Shown piece after piece: positions 29,047 through 37,741 of a DNA stretch of 64,000 nt. Every line of letters starts with the position of its first letter. Position 1 is the stretch's first letter. The notes under the pieces are model-generated. The model ran no database searches, was not told where the DNA came from, and saw nothing but the letters and a program-made list of their open reading frames with translations. Source of the DNA: Oscillospiraceae bacterium (lineage in GTDB: Bacteria; Bacillota; Clostridia; Oscillospirales; CAG-272); the NCBI GenBank assembly GCA_015063325.1, contig SVUK01000017.1, positions 345,894 to 409,893 on the forward strand. The letters run 5' to 3'. The translations under genes were made by a program, and so were the position numbers.

Positions 29047-30006
29047 TTATTCCGATCTGCGCTGGTAGAAGACGAATGCCGAAAGGATCGCCGCTACCAA
29101 CCCGATAATCGCAATAACGATGGTAAAGTAGGTCCAAGCCATCGCAGCGCTCAAACCGTAACTTTCGCTGTAAATCTTGGTAATATACTGCATAACCTCG
29201 TTCTTTTGCGAAGTAAAGGAGTCAATGATCGTATAGATCGCGTTGACAAGAATCATCGGCGTAATCATTGGGAAAGTGATCTTCCAAAAGGTTTCCCAAG
29301 CGGTTGCACCGTCGATCTTGCAGGACTCGTAAATTGCCGGAGAGATCGATTGCAAGCCGGAGAGGAAGATCAACATTTGAACGCCGGAACGGTTGACAAT
29401 ATCGTAAATATTGTTGATTGCCGTCGTGACATATTCCACAATCCCATCGCCAACCTTCATACTGCTGAACAACCGCTGCAAATCCATGCTGTTGACAAGC
29501 TGGTTTGCCGCGCTGGTACCGGTTCCGTCCTCAATACCGCTGCTGTTTTCCATATAGCTTGTCAACGAGTCTTTTGCGGCAATGGTCTCCATCAAACCGG
29601 TAGAAAGAATAACCGGAATGAAGAACACCGCGCGGAAAAATCCACGGCCGGCCATCTTTTGGTTCAACATAATTGCCATAAAGAGCGAGAAAATGACAAT
29701 GGCAGGAATATCAAACGCAAGTTTTTGCAAACCGCTGATCAGCTTTTGGGAAAAGTTTGCGTCGGTACGGAAAGCGTCGATATAGTTTTGAAATCCGACA
29801 AGAGAAGTCGTGTTGGTTCTGGGGTCAAGAACACTGAAACTATACCGAAGCGATTCGATCAGCATCGGAAGATAGATAATGATGAATCCGATCACAAACG
29901 GAAGAATGAAGATCCACCCTGCTCTTGCCTTTTTCCGGTCCAGGGAGACGATCTTTCTTTTTTTCTTTTTGCCGATCAAATTCGGCTGTTGCATTTCATT
30001 GGTCAT
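29047..30006 (-). CDS. carbohydrate ABC transporter permease, MalF-type (second pair)
   Basis: 319 residues with a basic cytoplasmic N-terminus (GKKKKRKIVSLDRKKARAG) and about six helices. The EAA loop is YESCKIDGATAWETFWKITF. A stretch of about 65 residues (around 145-210, SLTSYMENSSGIEDGTGT and beyond) lies outside the membrane and is larger than in ordinary MalF-type sugar permeases of Firmicutes. The start at 30006 uses GGGGGA about 11 bases upstream and comes 22 bases after the DUF5696 gene's stop. Confidence 0.88.
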   Translation of the reverse strand: MTNEMQQPNLIGKKKKRKIVSLDRKKARAGWIFILPFVIGFIIIYLPMLIESLRYSFSVLDPRTNTTSLVGFQNYIDAFRTDANFSQKLISGLQKLAFDIPAIVIFSLFMAIMLNQKMAGRGFFRAVFFIPVILSTGLMETIAAKDSLTSYMENSSGIEDGTGTSAANQLVNSMDLQRLFSSMKVGDGIVEYVTTAINNIYDIVNRSGVQMLIFLSGLQSISPAIYESCKIDGATAWETFWKITFPMITPMILVNAIYTIIDSFTSQKNEVMQYITKIYSESYGLSAAMAWTYFTIVIAIIGLVAAILSAFVFYQRRSE

Positions 30007-30028
30007 TTAAAATCAAGTCCCCCTTTCA

Positions 30029-33000
30029 TCAGTAGTAGATCACGGCGTACCCGTAGGCAGGAATGGTATATTCCATACCGCCGTAAACCGTGCGGACCGC
30101 ATAGTTGTTAAAGTTGAGAATAAAGGATTTGTAGTAGGTTTTCACCTGCGTTTCGCTCACATCGCCGTAGGAGACCAGCACTACTTTGTTGTTGTTCACA
30201 GCAGTTGCGGATTTCTCCTCTTCTTCGGTTTGCGCTTCCTCGCCGCCCATATCCGGGAAAACATAAACGGAAGCCTCAGTCAATTCCGCAATAGAGGGAC
30301 GCACAATAGACGCATACTCTTCTTTTGTATACCGTTTGGTAGAAAGCAGTTCCAAAACCTTGGAATAAATGCTCCGAATCTCTTCGGCGAAAAGGATTCC
30401 CTTTTCCGATTGCAGAAGCTCATAGGCACTGTTGCGAATCGTTTCGTCTGCATTCAGCGCGTCAACGATCTCGCAAGCGCTCAGGTACCGGTATTCGTTC
30501 TCGGTTCCTTCCAAAGCCTCGCGCAGAATTTCCAATTTTTCGGGAAGCTGCGCATAAACAACTTCCAACTGCAAATCCAAAACACAGAGGTAGTTAAATG
30601 CCTTCATAGCCTTAACAGAAGCAGCATAGAAGGTTTCCATCATCTCTTTCAAATCGTTCGGATCCAGCTTGGGGTTGTTCGGATCGTTCGGGAATACGTT
30701 TGCGTCGTTCATTTCGGCAAACGCGGCGTCAAAGATTTCGCGTTGAGCGCGCATCTGATCCAAAAGATCCTCCGCAGTGTCTTTCGCATTTCGAATATAA
30801 ACCGATGCTTCAACAACCTTTGCCTTTGCGTCAAGCTCAGCTTGCTCTGCCTGTCTGTAGGCTTCTTCCGCAGCAGCAATCAGCTCGTTTTCAATCTGCT
30901 CAGTCAATTCGTCCTCATCCAACATCCGAACTGTAGCATATCCGTCGGATTCGTTTAAGAACTTGTGATCAATAATTACCTTGGACTGTACATCATGAAG
31001 CAGATCGTTCAAGACCTTATAGTACTTCACAAGGTCGTTTTTCCAAATGTTGTAGTCAATAGAGTAGTAGCCGTTCAGGAAAGCGTCCTCTTTGAGTTCG
31101 CTGGTATTTTGATAGGAAAGAACAAAATACATTCCTGCACCGTTCTCGATCGATTTCAAAATCATGTAATTGGGATCACCTTCTTGGTTGAGCGAAGGTC
31201 CTGCAAACTGTTTGTATCCGTGCAAAACCGTTCCCAAAAACGGAACCGAGCAACTTGCTTTGGAATAGCGGCTGGAATCGATATCGGCATTGATGATATG
31301 ATCCACATAAGCCCACGAGTAAGCGTTACCGGAATCCACCATCAGCGAATACTGTCTGGAAATCTCCTCCAGCGCTTTCTTGGTAAATTTCTTGCTGTCC
31401 TCGCGGTTGTAAGGATCTTTTTCGTCAAAATCGGAGTTCAAAGCATATCCAAGTGTGGAAACCGAAATACTCTGCAACGAGTAATCGTCAAGATTCTGAA
31501 GGAGCTTGTTGTAGAACTTGCTGTAGCGCGAAGGCGAAATTGCAAGCTGATAGAAGCTGACGTAGGTCTGTTGCGTTGCACTGTAGATCCGTTTGGAAGA
31601 ATAACGGTTGTCAATTGTTTTGACCGCGTCTTTTTTCAAATCGAGATCATCGGTGATCGTATCACGCATACTGTATGCGAAATCGAAGTCGGGATACAAA
31701 CCAAACTTGGCGTTTTCGTTGTCCAATTCAATTTCCTGCGCTTCGTTGATCAGCTCACGCAAACCCGAAGCACCGCCAACCTTGCTCTCCCATTTCAAAT
31801 TGGAAGGCATCGTCGCATACATACCGCCGTTTGCAAAACCGGTCATTTTGAAGTTCACATTTTGTACGCCGTTTTCGGAAAGGAATCCGTACATCGTGGA
31901 AATATCCTCAAAGGTCGTCAAAGGCGTCATCACCATCACCGGAACGGTTGCAATGGTCTTTTGGGTTTTCAAAGCGCCGAAAACTTCCATATAAAGCGGA
32001 ATATCGCTCGTCAAATCGTCGCTGGAAAGTTTTTGCAGCGTTCCGTTGGAAATCAAATAATTGCGGTAAGCTTCCGCCATCCCGAGCCAGGTTGCCTCGT
32101 AATAGAGGTAATCGGTTCCCTTTGCACGGGCGGCAATCTTTTTGGCGAAGCCTTTGTCAGCGTCGGTCAACATCTGATACAGAATGCGGATGTTGCCGGT
32201 GTATTTCCGCTCCGAAACAACCGTCCATTCATTGTTGCTGTTGGTAGCCGAAAGAGAGGCGTCCAGTTCGTAGGTGTCCTTCGGCTTCGGGTTGAAGGAA
32301 GGAATCAAGGTTGCATATTTTGCCTTGGATCCAAGCTGCGTGGTAGTAATGGTACCCATCGATTCCCCGGCTTCCAAAATAGCAATATAACCGCGCTTGT
32401 AGGTGTTCGTTGTAATTTCCTGCGCGCCGGACTCGCGGAGTTTTTCTTCGGAACTGATAAAGTCGGAAACCTGCTTGACCTCGCCCGTTTCGGAATCTTT
32501 GTAAGTGTGAATCACTTCAGTGGAAACCGAGCCGTAAACCGGCATCCGAATGGCTTTTTGATAGGTCGCGCCCGAGATTTGATGGTAAGCATAGTCCAAG
32601 CCGTAGATCTGCGCCGGGACAGTTACCGTTTGATCATAATCAAAGAGCGATCCGGAACCGTCGGGATAGAAGTTGTAACCGGAGAAAGTGGTATTTCCGG
32701 CTCCCATATAGGGCAGAACCTGAATGGATTCCAGCGCGTAGGTCGCCATGTTGTATTGAAGACTGTTGCAAGGCAGACGAACGCTCAAACCGTTCTCGGT
32801 CAGCGTGTATTCGAGAGCCACTTTAAAGAGCGGCTTCTCTGCTCTTTTTTCCACATAACCAACCTCTGCATAGTCGGCTTCCAGTTGTTCAAAGCTGTAG
32901 GTCGTAGAGCAGAATTGTTTGATCCAACCTTGGAATTTGGCAATCCAAATATCCGTAACGTCCTCTGCAAGAACGTAAATGCTGACCGTCTCGTCCTCCA

Positions 33001-33685
33001 AAACAGGATACAACCGCTTCCACTTATTATAGATATCATCGGAAGTAGTTTGCGATCTTCCGTAAATCTCGTAGTGCGCCAAAACGTCCTCGTAGTCCCA
33101 ATCCGAAAGGTCTCTTTCTTCCACAGCGGATCTCAAAGGTTCCAAAATTCGGGTTTCAAAGCTGGACTGCGTAATTTGGCGCGGAACCAAACTGCGGCGG
33201 TTGAGGTCACCGATGGTGTAGGAAACGCGAATCCCGTTCCGAATATCCGACACATTGATCTGACCGCGCAAAGCGGCGTCTTTATAGCTGTTCAACGTCG
33301 GTTTGCTGGTGCTTGTCGAGGTCTTTTCAGAATAGGTAATGACGATCTGTGAGAGAAGTTCGTCGGTAATGGAGGTTCTCATACTTTTCACGTCATAAGG
33401 GTTGGTCAAAAGAATATTTTCGGAGTTATTTGCCTCAACATAGGCAACTTCTCCGGTCGCCGGATCCACATAAAGTTCATAGCCGAATTTGGAAGTCCGG
33501 AACTCCATGTTGGAAACGCGCTCCTGCGGCGTCGAGTAAACACCGTCGGTAACCGGCGTTTGCGCGGCAGGAATGCTCCGTTCGGCAGGCGCGGCAAACA
33601 CGGGAACGACCCCAACACCGCAAATGCTGCCCAAAAGCAGGATTCCCGCAAGGAAAGCGGACAAAATTTTCACTTTTGATTTCAT
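30029..33685 (-). CDS. large exported DUF5696-type protein, possible glycosidase-like barrel
   Basis: 1218 residues with a Sec signal peptide (AFLAGILLLGSICGVGVV, cleavage after VFAAPA). It matches what I know of DUF5696 proteins that sit beside sugar ABC transporters. Residues about 60-560 are beta-rich. From about 590 to 950 the pattern suggests an alternating beta/alpha barrel: GVQNVNFKMTGFANGGMYAT, then VGGASGLRELINEAQ and FGLYPDFDFAYSMRD, reminiscent of the GH101-like layout (a glycine-rich strand, a GG-x-x-x-L-I-x-x-A helix, then an acidic strand). A charged coiled coil lies at about 920-1000. Catalytic residues are not assigned, and the barrel is inference. AAGGAGG fixes the start. Confidence 0.75.
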   Translation of the reverse strand: MKSKVKILSAFLAGILLLGSICGVGVVPVFAAPAERSIPAAQTPVTDGVYSTPQERVSNMEFRTSKFGYELYVDPATGEVAYVEANNSENILLTNPYDVKSMRTSITDELLSQIVITYSEKTSTSTSKPTLNSYKDAALRGQINVSDIRNGIRVSYTIGDLNRRSLVPRQITQSSFETRILEPLRSAVEERDLSDWDYEDVLAHYEIYGRSQTTSDDIYNKWKRLYPVLEDETVSIYVLAEDVTDIWIAKFQGWIKQFCSTTYSFEQLEADYAEVGYVEKRAEKPLFKVALEYTLTENGLSVRLPCNSLQYNMATYALESIQVLPYMGAGNTTFSGYNFYPDGSGSLFDYDQTVTVPAQIYGLDYAYHQISGATYQKAIRMPVYGSVSTEVIHTYKDSETGEVKQVSDFISSEEKLRESGAQEITTNTYKRGYIAILEAGESMGTITTTQLGSKAKYATLIPSFNPKPKDTYELDASLSATNSNNEWTVVSERKYTGNIRILYQMLTDADKGFAKKIAARAKGTDYLYYEATWLGMAEAYRNYLISNGTLQKLSSDDLTSDIPLYMEVFGALKTQKTIATVPVMVMTPLTTFEDISTMYGFLSENGVQNVNFKMTGFANGGMYATMPSNLKWESKVGGASGLRELINEAQEIELDNENAKFGLYPDFDFAYSMRDTITDDLDLKKDAVKTIDNRYSSKRIYSATQQTYVSFYQLAISPSRYSKFYNKLLQNLDDYSLQSISVSTLGYALNSDFDEKDPYNREDSKKFTKKALEEISRQYSLMVDSGNAYSWAYVDHIINADIDSSRYSKASCSVPFLGTVLHGYKQFAGPSLNQEGDPNYMILKSIENGAGMYFVLSYQNTSELKEDAFLNGYYSIDYNIWKNDLVKYYKVLNDLLHDVQSKVIIDHKFLNESDGYATVRMLDEDELTEQIENELIAAAEEAYRQAEQAELDAKAKVVEASVYIRNAKDTAEDLLDQMRAQREIFDAAFAEMNDANVFPNDPNNPKLDPNDLKEMMETFYAASVKAMKAFNYLCVLDLQLEVVYAQLPEKLEILREALEGTENEYRYLSACEIVDALNADETIRNSAYELLQSEKGILFAEEIRSIYSKVLELLSTKRYTKEEYASIVRPSIAELTEASVYVFPDMGGEEAQTEEEEKSATAVNNNKVVLVSYGDVSETQVKTYYKSFILNFNNYAVRTVYGGMEYTIPAYGYAVIYY

Positions 33686-33703
33686 ATTTTATCCTCCTTT
33701 CCT

Positions 33704-35890
33704 TTAAGCGCGGAATCGCAGCTCGGTAACAATGTTGGTAACAAGGCTGACCAGTTTGGAAAGCAACATACTGAACAACAGCACAATAAAAACGATAAAT
33801 GCCATTGCAACGATCGTGCCCAAAATGGTAATCAAGTTTTTGGTAAGCGAGTAGTCGTGCGTGACCATCGTGCCGAAGAAGAGCAGGTATCCAACCCAAA
33901 TCAAAGCAAGCGTACCGAAGAAACCAACCAGCGAAGCCTCGCTCGTTGTGACCCAGTTGGATGCAATGGTTGCAGGAATGATGATGAGCGGAAGCGGAAG
34001 GAGCGAATAGCAGGTAGCAACAAAAATATCCTTAAAGCTTCCCTCGCCGTCAAACAAGGTGGTCAGACACCAGTTTGCAAGAACGAACAAGAATACCGGC
34101 ACCAGAACCGAGATCATCTGCGACCAAATGGTCGTAACCGATCTTGTCGGGTTCAGTACGTATCCTTGACCGATTCCCTGATAGAAGAACGCAAGGATGG
34201 TAATCACAAGGAATACGATTGCAGCGCGAACCGAACCGCGGCGCTCGTGTTTCAGGTCGTAGAATCCATCGAAAGGATGGAACAGAACGTAAAATCCGTA
34301 CATCAGTTCCTGCCCAAAGGTCTTGCGGTATTTCCCGTCGGTTGCAACGCGCTTGTTCACCTTTGCGGCAAACGCAAACCACTTCACAACGCCAACCACC
34401 AGCAAAATGATGATGGCAAACAGCAATAAGAACCATTTGGACATCCACTCTTTGCGGACTTCCTTATAGGATTCCGACCAGTTTTTGGTATCGTAAGCTC
34501 TCTCGTAGTATTTCAGGGATTCTTTGTACTGACCGCTTTGATTCAGCGAATTGCCGATCCCAACGTAAGCGGCGTCAAAGTTGATATTACTCTGCAAAAC
34601 AGCTTCCCAGGATTGGATAGCGGTTTTGTAGTCCTGCGAGTTCTCAGCGGCAATCGCTTCGATCAGAATATCACCGTAGTGCGTTCTGTCGTAAATCACA
34701 ATTCGGCAAGGCGTGTTGTCCATGCCCTTATCCAAAACGATCAGATTGCTTCCTTGGTAAGCGATTGCTTCAATACTGGAAATACTACCCAGCATCGCAC
34801 CTTTATCACCGAAAGCAAAGAGTAGGTTGCCATTATAATCATAGGTAAAAATCTTGTTGCGCTTGTAGTCAATGATCGACCATGTCCGCTCGGGACCAAC
34901 GGCAACGTCCGAAATCAGCGAAACGTCGGTATAAATGCCTTTTTGCGTACTGTCCGGCTGTTGCGCGGAAATATCGACCTCGCCTGCCGGCGGCCAGAAG
35001 CCGTTGCGCTTCATAATCTCGTCTCCGGCGGAGTTGAGCAGTTTAACCGGCAGATATTTACCGGAGGTATCCTTCCCTTGAATTGCGCTTCTCACCGACG
35101 AAGCGTCAATTTGGTCGGTGGTAACGTAAATAAATTCCTCTTCGGTAATGGCAATGTTGTTATAAGGTTTGGATTTGTTTGCTTCGGATTGCGCCTTTTG
35201 CTCTTCAGACTGAATGCGGCGCCAAAGCAATTCCCAAGCGCTCAGCGAAACCGCCTGCGCACCGATATAACCGATAAATTCGCCGGTCGAATCCATCACG
35301 ATGATACCATCGCCGGTCGAGCTGGAAACAACATAAATGGTTCCGTATTTATCGATTGCCAATGCAATCGGCGTATAAAGGGTACTTTCATTCAAAAGCT
35401 GACTTTCCGGCTCGGCAACAATCCGAATAAATTCCTGCGTTGCGCGGTCAAAAACAACCAAGCGGCGATTTCCGGTATCGCAAACCCAAAGCTGATCGCG
35501 GAAGGCGAAAACGCCCTGCGGCGCGGAAAGCGAATCCTCAATTCCCTGATCGTTGATAAATTCGGAAATCACATAGAGGAAATTGAAGTTACGATCCAAC
35601 GCGACGATCCGGTTGTTGTCGGTATCGGCAATATAACATTTTCCATCCTCGTCAATAATCAAATCGTTCGGATTTTTCAAAGCCTTTCCGGTTGCGGCAG
35701 TCAAACCAATTTCATCCGAGGTCAAAACGGGGTATCTCGCCGAGTACGCGTCGGGAGAAAGAAGCGCCTGACCGCCGATGGAGTAGGTGTAAGTCTGGTA
35801 AGCCGAAGATGCGCTTGAAGGAATTGCAAACGCCGGCAAAAGCAGAATGACTGCAAGCAGGAGAAGAACAATGGAATATTTCTTTTTCAT
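33704..35890 (-). CDS. membrane protein: extracytoplasmic NHL beta-propeller, TPR and Yip1 domain
   Basis: 728 residues in three parts. After a signal-like N-terminus (IVLLLLAVILLLPAFAIPSS) come NHL-type propeller blades to about residue 400, such as NPNDLIIDEDGKCYIADTDN and APQGVFAFRDQLWVCDTGNR. Next is a TPR-like pair at about 415-475 (AAYVGIGNSLNQSGQYKESL). A transmembrane helix at about 484-505 (FLLLFAIIILLVVGVVKWF) leads to a cytoplasmic stretch and a Yip1-like domain of about five helices (540-720). The propeller should face outward, suggesting glycan or protein binding at the surface and a role in assembling the transporter. AAGGAGG lies 8 bases before the ATG; it is 12 bases from the permease gene upstream. 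Confidence 0.85.
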   Translation of the reverse strand: MKKKYSIVLLLLAVILLLPAFAIPSSASSAYQTYTYSIGGQALLSPDAYSARYPVLTSDEIGLTAATGKALKNPNDLIIDEDGKCYIADTDNNRIVALDRNFNFLYVISEFINDQGIEDSLSAPQGVFAFRDQLWVCDTGNRRLVVFDRATQEFIRIVAEPESQLLNESTLYTPIALAIDKYGTIYVVSSSTGDGIIVMDSTGEFIGYIGAQAVSLSAWELLWRRIQSEEQKAQSEANKSKPYNNIAITEEEFIYVTTDQIDASSVRSAIQGKDTSGKYLPVKLLNSAGDEIMKRNGFWPPAGEVDISAQQPDSTQKGIYTDVSLISDVAVGPERTWSIIDYKRNKIFTYDYNGNLLFAFGDKGAMLGSISSIEAIAYQGSNLIVLDKGMDNTPCRIVIYDRTHYGDILIEAIAAENSQDYKTAIQSWEAVLQSNINFDAAYVGIGNSLNQSGQYKESLKYYERAYDTKNWSESYKEVRKEWMSKWFLLLFAIIILLVVGVVKWFAFAAKVNKRVATDGKYRKTFGQELMYGFYVLFHPFDGFYDLKHERRGSVRAAIVFLVITILAFFYQGIGQGYVLNPTRSVTTIWSQMISVLVPVFLFVLANWCLTTLFDGEGSFKDIFVATCYSLLPLPLIIIPATIASNWVTTSEASLVGFFGTLALIWVGYLLFFGTMVTHDYSLTKNLITILGTIVAMAFIVFIVLLFSMLLSKLVSLVTNIVTELRFRA

Positions 35891-35902
35891 ATTGTTCCCT
35901 CC

Positions 35903-36775
35903 TTAATCTTTCATACCACTCGAACCCATCGTTTCAATGATGTTCGATTGAGAGATAACGAATACCATGATCGGTACGATCATCATCAACACCAGCGAGG
36001 CTGCCGAGGCACCTGCGCGCTTGATTCCGCCGGCTGTGATCTGTCCGATGGCATAGTTGAACGACTTGAGCTGTTCGGAATAAATATAAATGGATGAACC
36101 GGCATTCCAAAGAGACTGGAACGAATAGATAATCAGGGTCATCCAAGCCGGTTTGACCATCGGCATTGCAATCACCCAATAGGTGCGCAATTCGCTGGCA
36201 CCGTCAAGGCGCGCGCTTTCCAAAACAGCGTCGGTTACGTTGGTATCCATAAACTGTTTCATCAGGTAAAGCCCCAGAGTGTAGCCCCATGCCGGAACAA
36301 TGATCGCCCAGTAGGTATCAATCATGTGCAAAGCCGACATCAGAATGAAACTGGTAATCGCCGTAACCGTTGAGTGGAACATCAGGGACGTTTGAATGGT
36401 TTTAAAAATCCATCCTCTGCCCGGGAATTTGATCTTTGCAAGCGCATAAGCGCACATGGAGGCAATGAACAAATGCCCAAAGGTACCCATAATCGAGGTG
36501 AATACCGTGTTAAAGATGTAACGGGAGAATGGGACCCAGGAAGTGTTCATCAAGGTAAACAAATCTTTAAAGTTGGTCGCCGTCGGCTTCATCACGTAGA
36601 AACGCGGCGGATACATCCAAAGTTCGTCCAAAGGTTTAAACGCCTGCATCAGGACGTAAACCATAGGAAGGACCATAAAGAGCCCCAAAAGCGTTAAAAC
36701 GATGGTAATACCGATATCGCCGCCCGCCGAGCGGGAAAGAACGACCTTGTGTTTTCTTGTTCTTAACTTTGCCAT
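35903..36775 (-). CDS. carbohydrate ABC transporter permease, MalG-type (first pair)
   Basis: 290 residues, typical length, with six helices. An early DIGITIVLTLLGLFMVLPMV helix is followed by the family's FKPLDELWMYPPRFYV segment. The EAA loop reads VLESARLDGASELRTYWVIA, then MPMVKPAWMTL. The start ATG at 36775 follows the previous gene's TGA by a single base, so translation is almost certainly coupled. Confidence 0.93.
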   Translation of the reverse strand: MAKLRTRKHKVVLSRSAGGDIGITIVLTLLGLFMVLPMVYVLMQAFKPLDELWMYPPRFYVMKPTATNFKDLFTLMNTSWVPFSRYIFNTVFTSIMGTFGHLFIASMCAYALAKIKFPGRGWIFKTIQTSLMFHSTVTAITSFILMSALHMIDTYWAIIVPAWGYTLGLYLMKQFMDTNVTDAVLESARLDGASELRTYWVIAMPMVKPAWMTLIIYSFQSLWNAGSSIYIYSEQLKSFNYAIGQITAGGIKRAGASAASLVLMMIVPIMVFVISQSNIIETMGSSGMKD

Positions 36776-36776
36776 A

Positions 36777-37724
36777 TCAGCTACCTACCTTTGAAAGCGC
36801 TTTCTTGACGATCATGTTTGCCGAAATCATAATAACAAACAAAACCACTGCAATTGCCGAAGAATAACCAATCTCGTAACGCGAGCCGCCATAGTCCTCC
36901 AAATGGTGGACGATGGTATGCGCCGCATATTCGACCGATGGGAATCCACAAAGCGCAGTAACAACGCCGCCAAAACCGAAGGAACCGGTAATCGCCATAA
37001 TTGCGCCAAACATCAGCTGTGGGCGCATACTTGGCAGAGTGATATACCAAAGCTCCTGCCAGCGGTTTTTGATTCCGTCCACCGCACCGGCTTCGTAAAG
37101 CGAACGGTCAATTCCCTGCAAACCTGCAATAAACGCAAGGAAAGAGGTTCCCAAAGAGGTCCAAAGGGCAACCACAATGCAAAGCGGCATAACCCAATCG
37201 GCGTCCTGGAAGAATGCAATCGGCGTTTCAATTAAACCAAGCTCCAAAAGCGCGGCGTTGACCCAACCGTAGGAGTCGGCGCTGAACAGCGTACCCCAAA
37301 TCAAATACACCTGACCGGAAATGGACGGCGCATAGAAAATCAAGGTAACAACTGCACGAATGCGCGGTGAAAGCTCGTTAATGAACCACGCGACCAAAAA
37401 GGACATCAAGTAGGAAACAGGACCGACCACAACCGCAAAAACGAAGGTATTTTTCAGTGCAATCAGGAAGATATCGTCCGCAAAGAACAGGTTGATATAG
37501 TTGTTCAGCCAAACAATATTCGGAACCTGTAACATATTGAAGTCGGTAAAACTAATCAAAATCGAAAGCAAAACGGGAGCCACGGTAAAAACCGTAAAGA
37601 TCAGCACATAGGGCAAAATCATCAAATAGGCAACCCAGTTCCGCTTCATCTCCTTCCAAATCCACTGGCGGTAGGTCATATCTTTTCTGGAGACAGCTTT
37701 TTTCTTTGCCGTATTCGTAGACAT
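36777..37724 (-). CDS. carbohydrate ABC transporter permease, MalF-type (first pair)
   Basis: 315 residues with a basic N-terminus, then AYLMILPYVLIFTVFTVAPV as the first helix. The conserved EAA loop is SLYEAGAVDGIKNRWQELWY, followed by ITLPSMRPQL. The frame is open upstream into the binding-protein gene, but AAGGAGG precedes the ATG at 37724 by about 9 bases and lies in the 17-base gap after the preceding stop, so this is the start. Confidence 0.94.
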   Translation of the reverse strand: MSTNTAKKKAVSRKDMTYRQWIWKEMKRNWVAYLMILPYVLIFTVFTVAPVLLSILISFTDFNMLQVPNIVWLNNYINLFFADDIFLIALKNTFVFAVVVGPVSYLMSFLVAWFINELSPRIRAVVTLIFYAPSISGQVYLIWGTLFSADSYGWVNAALLELGLIETPIAFFQDADWVMPLCIVVALWTSLGTSFLAFIAGLQGIDRSLYEAGAVDGIKNRWQELWYITLPSMRPQLMFGAIMAITGSFGFGGVVTALCGFPSVEYAAHTIVHHLEDYGGSRYEIGYSSAIAVVLFVIMISANMIVKKALSKVGS

Positions 37725-37741
37725 AGACAGAAACCTCCTTA

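Noticed and set aside
30965..33352. Long + strand open frame (795 codons) opposite the DUF5696 gene
   Set aside because: It is antisense to a coherent protein with signal peptide, ribosome site and operon context; its translation is low-complexity and resembles no family.
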